Assembly (NCBI GenBank): GCA_022316685.1
Contig: JAKJHU010000030.1
Coordinates: forward strand, 17,192,018 to 17,256,017
Origin: Progne subis subis
Taxonomy: Eukaryota; Chordata; Aves; Passeriformes; Hirundinidae
Direction: 5' to 3'
Length of the DNA: 64,000 bases
Shown here: positions 23,320 through 33,625 of the stretch, in pieces
Position numbering within the stretch: position 1 is the first letter of the stretch
How the letters are laid out: every line of letters starts with the position of its first letter
Made by a program: the position numbers and the translations under genes
The notes under the pieces: model-generated
Databases searched by the model: none
Told to the model about the DNA's origin: nothing
The model's input: the letters and a program-made list of their open reading frames with translations, nothing else

Positions 23320-23946
23320 ATATCACACATCATCAATAAAGTCTCCTTTAGAACAAAAGTGAATTCAAAACTTGTCATATCAGGAGGATGGAGGTCTGCC
23401 AGGGAAAACAGACTAGTGAATAGACTCACATTCCTCAAAACCAGAATTGTAAAATACAGGCAGAGGAGTGTTTATTCAGTTCATTTTTCCTCTTGGAGGA
23501 AATCAATGGAAAGGCACTGAAGAATCCACAGTTTCTTTAGAAGTAGTCTTACAGCCTTGTTAATTTGGGAACATTTTAGTGGCACAGCTGATGCTGAATA
23601 ACGTATTTGACAGGGGCTACAATAAAATAACTAAGCATGCTCACACAAGTCTGGAATAAACCCAGATTGTCTGGAAGAATTACTCTTGTTTTTAAAACAG
23701 AACTTGTATTAATAAGGCAGAGACTATGCTCCAGAAATCTGCTCTGATTTACCCTTCAACAAGTAACTCCACAGTTTTTCCAAGCGTGAATCTGGGGTTA
23801 AAAAATAATTAATTACGCTTTCCTTTTTAAAAAGGGAAAACTCAACACTCTTTAACTTAATTCTGCAAAACGCTCTTTTTAATTCCGTTACATTGCAGGC
23901 AGCGGGAAAACCCAGTTTTTCAGTTCAGGGAGGTTTCCGCTGGAAG

Positions 23947-24152
23947 GCGGTAACGCGATTTGCAGTCCGCTTTCCCCGCAGCGCTGCCATTCCCCAACAG
24001 AGGCCGCTGCCCCACCGCTGGACGCCGCAGAGACAGGGAGCGGGGACCAGCGTGCGCCAGGGACCCCGGAGCCGAGCCGGACCAGCCGCGTCCCGCCTGC
24101 CCGAACACCGCCTTCAGCACCGGCGTGATCCGGGAAACAGCGGCTGACCTCG
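23947..24152 (-). promoter_or_regulatory. CpG island, candidate CYRIB promoter / 5' exon
   Basis: I counted 26 CpG dinucleotides in about 205 bp ('ggcggtaacgcgatt' to 'gctgacctcgaag'), while the flanking kilobases have almost none. Sharp, unmethylated-looking islands of this kind mark vertebrate promoters. It lies 7.4 kb upstream of exon 1a, which has an acceptor and so requires an upstream non-coding exon. The strand is inferred from CYRIB. No TATA box is evident and no strong minus-strand donor was found inside, so the first exon may end beyond the island or the promoter may serve another transcript. Open frames across it in several frames are by-products of its GC content. Confidence 0.55.
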
Positions 24153-24207
24153 AAGCCTGCCTTTTTACAAAGTAAACTGGGAGCGTTTTTATCAGGTACA
24201 CAGAGAT

Positions 24208-24262
24208 TAAAAAAACAAAACAAAACAAACAAAAAAAAAAACCCCACCCACAAACAAAAACT
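24208..24262. repeat. A-rich tract beside the CpG island
   Basis: The tract reads 'aaaaaaacaaaacaaaac' and then A11 with 'ccccacccacaaac'. It directly abuts the gene-upstream side of the island. Confidence 0.8.
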
Positions 24263-25242
24263 ACAAACATTTAGTAAGAGCTGTGGCAGATTTACACTTT
24301 TTTATTCTTTTAGAGAAAAGCTGCTCACTCTATGAAAGATGGCATGCCTTTAGAACAATGCTATACTATCACATTACCAAGAAAAGTTTCCTATTTCCAG
24401 GATGTCAGCCTATAATTTAAGAACCCTCAAGCTCTCATCTCTAAAAACAAACAATATAAACCAAGAATAATTCGTATGGCAAGTCCTTCTTCTGCCAATC
24501 ACCTCTGTATAAAGAAAAAAAGCAAAGCCCCAACCAAAATTAAAAAAAGTGCCCCAAAACCCAAAAACCAAACCTGGAAGTTTTATCTAAATACTAAAAA
24601 AAGAAGTATGTTTTCAGTTCCCAACTTCCTAACTAGTCCAGTTGATGTGTCATTTTTCAGTTGGTATTTCACATGTGAAACAGCACTACTCTTCCAGCCT
24701 AGTTTGATTTGGGAATGGTTTTCTTTCAGGAGCTGAATTCCCATGTATCAGACTGCCACACATGTCAGCCAGTACCAGAGCTGGATGAAGCTGCAGAGGA
24801 TCCCACAACCTTGGCAGTGCTGCCATCTAATGCACCAGGACAAGGAGTACAAGCACCCACATTGCAACACAGGTAAAATGTTTTCTCCAAGATCGGCTCT
24901 GAAAACGTTGCACCCTTTCAGTGCCTTGGCTTGCAGTCCTGCACTAACCATGTCATGACAAATTATCTCGTCATCAAGCTGATGGATATAAATAGCCATT
25001 AACATATTCCATCTCAATGGACTTCTACTGGAATGTCGCAGTGTCACCACAAACCTTTTGTACATGAACTGACACTGACTGTCCATCTGAGAACTCAGGT
25101 CAGTGACACAGCAGCTCTGAAATATCAAGAAGGAAAGGAAGGCCTATGACCTTCCAAATCATGGAGCTGGAAGGGCAGGTTTCTGTGTTTTCAGGACAGC
25201 TTTCTGATTATTCTGTGGACTTTCCTTTTTCTGAGACACCAG

Positions 25243-25380
25243 TCAGACACAGTATGTTTGCAGGATACAAAGGCTAATGAGACACATCAAGATGATGATG
25301 GTACAACAGAGGATGAGTAGCAGGATGATGCTCCTTTTCATCCCATCTGTTTTCAGAGACAGTAACAAACAGGCAGGCAT
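25243..25380 (-). other. Candidate 45-residue membrane smORF
   Basis: An open frame from ATG (25380) to TGA (25243). A first Met is followed by a short leader, then Thr-Asp-Gly-Met-Lys-Arg-Ser and a hydrophobic run of about 25 residues (SIILLLILCCTIIILMCLIS and on), ending Tyr-Cys-Val. The Lys-Arg flank and single hydrophobic helix are what a single-pass micropeptide would look like. However, pyrimidine-rich strands often encode such runs by chance. It matches no family I know, and there is no evidence of transcription. Confidence 0.15.
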
Positions 25381-26227
25381 TAGGCAGGGCAGAGGGATAA
25401 AATTGGTCTCTACATGGTTATTTAGTTATTTCAAGTTTCAAAAGTGACTCCATGCAAGATCAAGGATCTACAGCCATCTTGGTTACATCCAGTTACTTCT
25501 TCAGTTCCCCTCAAAAGACATACTACCAACTACTTTTACTCAACCTGGATATTTTTTCTTGTTGGAAAGCAAGTGTTAAAAAAATCCCATCTCATCAAAG
25601 AAAAACCCACCTGACCCCACCGGTCCAAATTTCTCTAGCTGTGCAAATATAATTTTTTTATCCCATTTTCCGTTTCTCACATCATCTGAAGTTTTATTTT
25701 AACCTTAAAATCAAACTAAAGGTACCCAGTACAGCTAAGACACTATAAGACAATTAATTCTCAGCAACCTGTTGGAAATAAGGAGAAACATTTGCTATTC
25801 TTCAGTGATATCATACAACCTGAAATCCATTAGGATCAGTAAAAAATATAAAGAATATCATGCAGAGTCATGATTTTCTGCTGTGGTCCATCTGTGAACT
25901 ATACAGGTCCATCTCATCTCGTCTCACAAGAAGTTTTCAGCAGTTCCTGAAGAAAACCAGGTACACAGGCAGAATGGAAAGACATTAAGAATACTGAACA
26001 CATTTCATAATCATATCTGGCTCTGAAAAATATTCCATCTGAAAATACACAAGAAACACAAACACATGGTATCCCTGCTCCTACTATTCCTTAAGCATCT
26101 GCTCACACAAAGGTTCACGTTTTACTGAGTATTTTCTTCAGGCTTTAACTTATTCAACTGCAACAGTTCAGTTTGTCCTATTCTTTACAACTTAACCAAA
26201 CTTTTCCATAGTTTTCTGTTCTTTACA

Positions 26228-26296
26228 TGCTGTTTGAGTAGGGTTTGTCGGTCCCTCCCAACTCTGAACACTGGTGATTCCCTGATGATTTATGGT
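26228..26296 (+). repeat. CR1 3' tail fragment
   Basis: The sequence 'gtcggtccctcccaactctg' and then 'ctggtgattccctgatgatt' resembles the CR1 3' end ('ggtcccttccaactc...attctgtgattc'). It is only the last 60-70 bp, strongly diverged. Confidence 0.6.
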
Positions 26297-27300
26297 GCTT
26301 TCAAGCATGTGGCAGCTAACTTTGTCTTGGCATAGCTGGTAAAGCAGAAAGCATTAGGAGTCTGACACCCCAGCTTCTGCTGAAGTGGACACCAAACCAC
26401 CTTGACTTACAAACATTATCCCTTCAATACCTGAAACACCATTGGTTTGCAGTTTTCTCAAAGAAAACAGAAGTTATTTGCAACGTGCTACAGTCATTTT
26501 CTGGGCAGCATTCTTCTTCCGGCAGGCAGTATCATTCCCAGCAATGCACCCTGAGTTTTCCTAGCTCTTCAGAATGACTCTCACCTTCCTGAGCAGAAGC
26601 AGCACTGCTCTAGTAGAGGAGGAAGTGGAGGATGTGAAAGGATGTGCAAAACCAGTTGCAACCACGGATATTTTGGTTGCAAAATATCTTTGCAGGGAAG
26701 AAAGGTGGTGAGGGAAGAGGGAAGAAAGATGGTGATCCTGGAGCCTGGACTTGCCTAGATGGACCCGTGATCTGACTCACTTTGGTGAGTCACTTCAGTG
26801 ACTTTTACAATGTATAATTTGCAAATGCACACAATGCTGCAAATTAAAAGTCTCCACTAGTTCCAATTGCAGCTTTAACAACACCCTTAAGGACTTTGTA
26901 AGTGTAAGTTATTAAAGGAAGAAGGTACTACTGCTGCTAGCACTGGATGTTTTTCCATTAGTTTATTAAAGATTTGGAAAATATTGCTGTGGGCTTGTCC
27001 AGTTCCTAGACTCATTCCTTAACCCACAGACACAAGTCAGTAAGAAAGAAGGACTGTGGGCCTGAACCAGCAACGTCATAAACTCTCCTAAGAATGACAA
27101 AAATATGACAGTTCATCAAAACTTTGCAGTTGTGCAAAGTAAGCATTTTAAAACAGGAATTATGCACTAAAATAAAGACCATTACTTCAGTAACACATTT
27201 ATATGCCATATATTCCTAATTCTGAGTGAAGGATTCAAATAGTTTTGGACACAGCACTAGAAAATGTTTTCTACTCTTGTCAACAAAACTGGTAACAAAT

Positions 27301-28326
27301 TGTATTGGGTTTGTGTGGCAAGGTTGTGATGGCAGGGGGGCCGTGGGAGGACTTCTGTGGGAAGCTGACAGCAGCTTCCTCCATGTCTGACAGAGCCAAT
27401 GCCAGCCAGCTCCAGGATGAGCACACCACTGGCCAAAGCTCAGCCCATCACTGGTGGTGGTAGTGCTGGATAACATATTTAAGAAGAAATAGTTATGGCA
27501 CAGAATTAACTGTGAACAGAGAACAGAAAAGTGAAAATATATGAGGAAGTGCAAATATACTACGGTGCAGACAACCTGGGTCAGTGAAGAAGAGGAGGGG
27601 GCAGGTGATCCTGACACTGCAGCAGGGATTGCCCTGCAGCCTGTGGTGCAGCCCATGGTGAGGCAGCTGTGCCCTGCAGCGTATAGAGGAGCACAGATCC
27701 ACCTGCAGCCTGTGGAGGATCCTGCACCGGAGCAGGTGGATGCCCAAAGGAGGCTCTGACCCTTTGGAAGCCCATGGTGGAGCATGCTCCTGGCAGGACC
27801 TGTGGCCCTGTGGGGGACCCACAGTAGAGCATCCTGCTCCTGCAGGACTGCACCCCATGGAAGGAAACAACACGAGCAGTTTGTGAAGAACTGCAGCCCT
27901 TGGGAAAAGTTTCTGGAGGACTGTGTCCTGTGGGAGGGATGCAGCACACAGGAACAGGGAAGGGCTCCTCTCCCTGAAGAGGAACCTGCAGCAGCAGAAA
28001 CAACCTGTGATAAACTGACTGTAACCCACACTCCCCATCTCCCCTGACTGAGCAGGGAGGGGTGAGGTAAAGAACTGGGGTAAAGTTAAGCCTAGTAAGG
28101 AAGGAGGGGTGGGGGGAAGGGGCTCTGATTTGAATGGTAACAAATTCAACTAATTTTCTTAAGCTGAGTCTGTTTTGCCTGTGATAATAACTGGTGAATG
28201 ATCTCTCCCCACCCTTATCTCAATCCATGAGCTTTTTGTATTTTGTCTCCCCTCTCCAGTTGAGAAGGGAGTGACGCAGTGGCTTTGGTGGACACAGTGG
28301 CATCTAGCCTGGATTAACCCACAACA
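27301..28326 (+). mobile_element. Solo LTR of an endogenous retrovirus (bird, class III-like)
   Basis: The element begins 'tgtattgggtttgtgtggca' and ends 'ggattaacccacaaca', giving TG...CA termini over 1026 bp. A TATA-like 'acatatttaagaag' lies near 27474. The middle carries degenerate direct repeats of a 'ctgcagcc(t)gtgg' motif, as in the large bird LTR family I recall with the same start. The flanks CAAAT (27296-27300) and TAAAT (28327-28331) look like a 5-bp target duplication with one change, which suits class III (ERVL-type) elements. No internal retroviral genes remain. The long open frames on both strands (up to 271 codons) are chance frames of this GC-rich LTR. Confidence 0.88.
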
Positions 28327-29105
28327 TAAATCTACTTAACCAAATCCCCAGAATTCAAAAACTTTGATGATTAATCAAAAACAGAAGAAAAAGAAATCCT
28401 ACCTCAAGCTTGGTACCATTACCTTCCCAACGTGACAGAAGATTAATAGCTGTGCGGGCAAAGCACAATAAACACAAAGTATAACACAGACACTATGCAG
28501 TAGCTTAGACAAGCAGCAGGTTATAAAACTAAGAGCTATCACCTTCACATGAGCACGTGCTACCTCTTCAGTCTCACGAGCTGGTTCAGAGTACTGGTTT
28601 CTGGCATAAGGGATCTGGTTCAACTACACAGTAGCTTTACTAAAGAGGCAGACAGAAAAACCACCAAAACATTATCTCTTCATTCAAATAGATCAAGAAG
28701 TTACACAGTCTTCTAGGGTAAGTTCACACAAGTGGCCAAACCACTTTAACTATGTGCATAACAGAAATGCCTTCTTTGAAGTAATGGGACTTCACATCCC
28801 TCAGGTGAAGAGTTTTCAAAATCAGCCTCGCCAGGCTGCGTGGTGAGGCCCTGTGTACCAGGCAAAAACCAAACCCCTGCAGCCTAGTTTAGCACCCCTA
28901 AACAGAGAGGCATAAATTCAGTCAAGGATCAGGACTCCCAGAGAACACCACAAATTTCAAGAATTGTTGAAGGAAAAGAGGGAAAACACAAGTTCCTGAA
29001 GGGAAAATTACTAATATTGAAAGAGTCTCATTTTCTGTCCTTTAACATACTACAATTTTGCTTATTTGTCAGCAGTTTTCAAGCAGGTTAAGTTTCAATT
29101 CTTAC

Positions 29106-29142
29106 CTACAGCCAGTGCTGCACTCTGTTCTTGGCCTCCAGT
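29106..29142 (-). other. Candidate 37-nt non-coding microexon
   Basis: On the minus strand a 21-T tract leads into 'aaacag' (acceptor before 29142). A 37-nt segment follows, then a strong donor TAG|GTAAGAAT after 29106. The pair is better than chance-looking and could be a 5' UTR exon of CYRIB, but it contains no conserved coding frame and could be fortuitous, since the poly(T) may be a simple repeat. Confidence 0.22.
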
Positions 29143-29148
29143 CTGTTT

Positions 29149-29177
29149 AAAAAAAAAAAAAAAAAAAAAGAGAGAGA
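29149..29177. repeat. A21-(GA)n simple repeat
   Basis: Twenty-one A followed by 'gagagaga' on the plus strand. Confidence 0.9.
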
Positions 29178-32100
29178 TTATGGAAATTAATTCTTTTACA
29201 CCAAAAGTCTCAAATGCAATGCAATGTGACCTTGGAAAAGCAAAGACATCTGTTCCAGATGCTGTTTTTATGTATCTACTTAATAAAAATAGAGTTGGAT
29301 CCATATGCCACTGGGACTTTTAAAAACCATGCTAAGAAAATGTAATTCAGAACTGTGTTTTTAACTCTAGGCATACAAACAAACAGGGAATGCCGTTATT
29401 TGGCGATGAATGTGCTTCCAGGGAAAAAGGCTGCCATATCAGATAATCCATAAACACACATATTCCAGAATAAATTTAATAACTAAAGAGTCAAAGTTGC
29501 AATAAAATACCAGTGGCAAACTGTTCAGCCTACATTTCACATTGCTTTAACATGAAAATCACACAATATTCTAATCCAACCACACAAATGTGCGCTTGAA
29601 AAAATTCAAAGCTTGCATGCTAACCTCCAGAGAAGGCGTTTTCAAGTCACCACTGAAAATCATTTGCTTAACAAAGAAAACTAGTGTTCTTGGACAGCCT
29701 CGGTGTGCTGTACACATCATTACCACTGTCCTAACATGGCAAAATAGTTATGTTAATAGTACAGTTTAAAGGAGAAGATATGGAGTGCTACAGTAACTCA
29801 AAGCTTCACAGGAAATAATAGTGTAACATTAGCTAGGGAAGGCTCTGAAGATATACAGCAGCACAGGCAAGAAGCAGAGTGGAGACTATAGTGAGAATGA
29901 CTCTTCATAGCCCAGAGAACTGAACATAAGCAAAAAGATGACAACCACAGTTACAACTGTAGAAATTGAACTCTCCATTCTTTCCAGTGCATGCATCTCA
30001 CTCAAAGAAGTTTTCCTCTTGACCAGGTTTAAATTCGGGTAGCAGCTGCTTTTGCCTTTGCCCATTGATTTCCCTTACTTTCTCAAAAATACGCAACAGC
30101 CAAAAACATGGCTAAGAGCACTGTCTTTGTAGGAGCTGCTGCAATTCCCTAAAATGAACCCACTTTATACATGTTTGGTGTTTTTCCCTTCTCATGACTT
30201 CAGACTGCTCAATTTGTGCTTTGAGACAGCACAACAAAAATAAAACCCTGGAAATCACTGGTCCCCTGCAGCTCAGGGCTGAACACAACTGACATTGCAA
30301 AGAGAAACTGAAACCAAGGCGCGACCCAGCACTACTCTTAAGAAGCTAATTTCCAGAAAAAGAGTGAAAGAAAAGTCAAATAGGACTGAGCTGTAAACAA
30401 AAACAAGAAGCCTAAATTCATTAGAATGAGCAGACTATAGAAATAAGTTTGAAAATCAAAGAAAAAAAGCCCACCACAGCAGCTAGCCTAGGGACTTAAA
30501 AAAAAGTCTCCTCTAATGGTGCTAGTTCATTTCCAACTGAGAGAATTATTAGGAAGAAAAAATGAGCATTGCTTGGCTCTTTCCATCTTTCTGGACACAA
30601 TGCTGCACGCATAGAGACGCAAGCACTCACCACCTGCAAGAACAACGTGCCGTGCCGATGTTCAGGCAGCCTGTCCTGAAGGCTTCAATGAATGAGTGGA
30701 AGTTAATAATTAACAAAAGCCTTATAGGGCTCTCGTGGTAATGAAGGCAGGAGGAGAAAAACAAAGCCATTAGGCAAAAGGGAAGCAGTCAGGAAAGCTG
30801 AGAATTATAGGTCAGTTGGACTATCATCAATAACGCGCAGAGATGCTAGCACAGGAATCCATTAAGTGCTTTCCCATCTTTTAGTACCTCTGAACAAGCC
30901 TTTGTGCAAAACAGCTTACACTGAGCACTACTGATGCTGTCGCTTGGTTTATACTGGCAAGCTGATAGGTATTTGATTTTTTTGCATAGTGTGACTTCAC
31001 ATAATGGTATTTTAAATTTAGAGTTTAGCACTGAGCAATATAATAAAGCACTGCCTGAATGGACAAGAAATTGACTTGCTGATCTCTAGTCAGGCAGGAA
31101 CATCAGCAAAGATGCATGAAAAATAGACAGATGTGAAATGACTGGTGTAATGGATTCTTTACAGAATTAATTCCTGCACTTTGCACGCACCTTAATTCAG
31201 ACAAAAGAGTTACTAAATGAACAACTCTTTCAGGTTCAAAGTGAGCTACTTGGGTTTCATGCTGGGATAGAGGATCTGCAAAACCTCTGAGCTTCCTTTT
31301 GACTTATCCTCAAGGTTTAGATCTGCAGATTACTACAGAAATACCACAAATGGGCACAAGATGAGACATGTAAACTATACAAATAAATAGGTAGTGAAAA
31401 TTGAGTAATTCAGATCCAGCATTTTTCAATTCCTTGCGATTCTGAGGTAGTCAAATATTTAATGCTGCTTTACAAAGAAAAAGGTTCTGGGTAGGAAAAT
31501 TAACTTTACTCAATGGATTACAGCTCATGGAGTCAAACAGCGGAAAGATTAATGCATAGCATTGCAGGGATCTCATTCAGACACACAACGCCTTCCCTTG
31601 AGCTGCAGCCTAACTTCACCACAGCAGAAATAGGCCAAAGTATATGCCAATATCTCAGGCCAACTACAACAGAAATTCAAAAAATTGTCACAAGAGTTGA
31701 AGAACCAAAATGGAAAATTGTCTAGAGCCGTCAGAGAGGGACAGTGGATAATCAGAATAGCAGCATAACAGAAACAAAACCAAGCATCTTTCAGTTTGTC
31801 AGAGGAAAAGCCTGTAGCTGACAAATCAAAAGGTACGCAGACAAAAAAGATGCAGTAAGTAAACTTGGCATCATTGTGAATAACGAAACTGGAGAAAAAA
31901 ACCCCAATGAAAACTGGCTAACCACTGAGTAACCCAGTGCTCTGGGCATCCACCTCATATTGAACTGTTGCTGCTTAACTCAGCAATACGTGAGAACAGA
32001 TTTCACATGAGAACAGCTAACCATTAATTTCCAGTATGAAACCACTGTCTTCTGCCCAACTCTGGCTGAACTAATTAAGAAGCCTCTACACTCAGGCATG

Positions 32101-33481
32101 GACTTGTCAGTGACTGTCAATCATGATTTGCTTTAAGAATGGTGATTTTTCAGGCTTTCCAATACTCAGGTTCTTCTGCCCACTAAAAACTGAAAACACT
32201 GAGTGGTAAGAAATAATTAACAACAACTTTGCACCAAGAATCTAAATTACTTTCTGTGTACTCAACTGGTATCTCAGCTCTTCACGGAACTTCAGGAAGT
32301 ACGAACTTCACAGAGCTTACAACACTTACTAACAAAAGCTTGCACAGGATTAATGTACTCTATGTGAAATACTGGTTACCCAGATTAAAGTTCTTTATAA
32401 AACACAACAGACTGCTACTTTGACAGAGAAAATGTCTAAATTCCTAGTTTGCAGTTCAAGTTTGCACTAGGACTACTCTTGGTAAGCATCACCAACTTGA
32501 AATCCATGTGAACTAGCTGCAGACTATAGCACAGATGTTCTCAGTTCATTAATTTTAATGGCCCTTGGATACAGAAGGTAACAGAATCTAGCTCAAAGAC
32601 TACCTGCCCTGGAAATTTTTAGATGCTCCTGCTCTCTTAGTTCAGTTGCAGACTTGAAATAAAGTTTGTGGAAACAGCCCTAAAAAACTTGTTGCCCTTA
32701 GAAGCACACACTAAAACATAAAAACCTAGCCCAATGCAAAAGACAATCCGCAAGTCAGATACATCCCACATCTTGTGGGTAATAAAAAGAGAACACTAAG
32801 AAATGTTTAGTAATAAAATTTGATTTTTTTTACTTCAGTAACAATAACAGATGTCTAAGCCATTAAAAAAAAATCATTGCTAAGATCGTATTTCAAAGGG
32901 AATTTCAGGGCATCTGCAGGTAAACCCATGGTTCAATGCTAAATGGATGTGAACTCTGGTGCTTAACATCAGTGATTGTAGAGAAAGCTTCTTCTATATC
33001 TGTATGGCAATCGTATATGAGACCAAGGTTAGCAAAGCAGCCTACCACTACTGCAGTGACCTCAGTTCTTCATAAACAGCAAATGTACTGGTTGCTTGCT
33101 ATAAAACCACAATTTTGACTTCTGATTGTAAAGCTACAGCTTAAACCTTTCTTCTACATTCATTTTCACTTATCTTAGTGAGGTAAAATTGAATCTTAGA
33201 AGTCCAAGTATTGGATTAAATCTTTCCCTATCCTGTGTAATTTCTCAATGCTGCCACAGTACCTAATATTACTTGCTACACTCAAACCCATGTTTTAAAT
33301 TTGTAATTTAATGATAGAAATTTAATGATAGGAATGTATCAGAGGGTCTAGTGTTCCATTACAATTTTTCAAGCTTATTTGATTTTCCCTAATTATTATA
33401 CTTTCACAGCAGACATTATCTCTAAACTGTTACATTGCATAGCAGCTCAGCTTCACTTCATATGATCTTAATGTCAAGGTG

Positions 33482-33515
33482 GTTTTTTTTGGTTTTTTTT
33501 TTTTTTTCCCCCCCA
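33482..33515. repeat. T-rich / C-run simple repeat
   Basis: T8-GG-T15 followed by a C7 run on the plus strand. Confidence 0.88.
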
Positions 33516-33547
33516 ATACCTTTTGTAATTATGTATCACATTATATT

Positions 33548-33625
33548 GTTGTGGACTTGGCAAGTGGTGCGTAATGGTTGGACTTGACCTTGCACATCTG
33601 TTCCAACCTAAAAGATTCCTTTAAA
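33548..33625 (+). repeat. CR1 3' tail fragment
   Basis: The sequence 'taatggttggacttgacctt' and then 'ctgttccaacctaaaagatt' matches the CR1 3' UTR end ('ggttggacttgatgatcttg...ttccaacctaaatgattc'). Only the terminal 75 bp or so remain. Confidence 0.75.

Larger units (their letters stand above)
16568..23900. other. Upstream of the coding exons: no gene recognised
   Basis: AT-rich sequence, read as 5' intron of CYRIB because both first coding exons begin with an acceptor and so need an upstream exon. It contains A/C-rich tracts (18395-18475), a T-run (23303-23319) and a recursive-type splice signal at 17563/17564. Open frames up to 120 codons (around 19463-19825) resemble nothing I know. Confidence 0.55.
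24263..27300. other. Non-coding stretch between CpG island and solo LTR
   Basis: AT-rich to mixed sequence. It holds the candidate smORF at 25243-25380 and a CR1 tail at 26228-26296. A 126-codon minus-strand open frame at 24748-25128 has no recognisable similarity and overlaps open frames on the other strand. Confidence 0.6.
28327..33544. other. Non-coding stretch, no gene recognised
   Basis: Mixed to AT-rich sequence, presumably 5' intron of CYRIB or upstream flank. It contains the candidate microexon at 29106-29142 beside an A21-(GA)n tract at 29149-29177, and a T/C-rich tract at 33482-33515. A minus-strand donor-like GTGAGT occurs near 30630 without a convincing acceptor. Confidence 0.6.

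Noticed and set aside
23888..24270. Open frames of 71 to 121 codons across the CpG island on both strands
   Set aside because: Several overlapping frames on both strands in GC-rich sequence, with no domain and no splice context. They are better explained by composition.
24748..25128. 126-codon minus-strand frame
   Set aside because: No family resemblance, Cys/Trp-rich random-looking composition, and overlap with a plus-strand frame.
27216..28149. Minus-strand open frames of 271, 218 and 140 codons
   Set aside because: They lie wholly or mainly within the solo LTR at 27301-28326, antisense to it. They are composition-driven and overlap each other in different frames.
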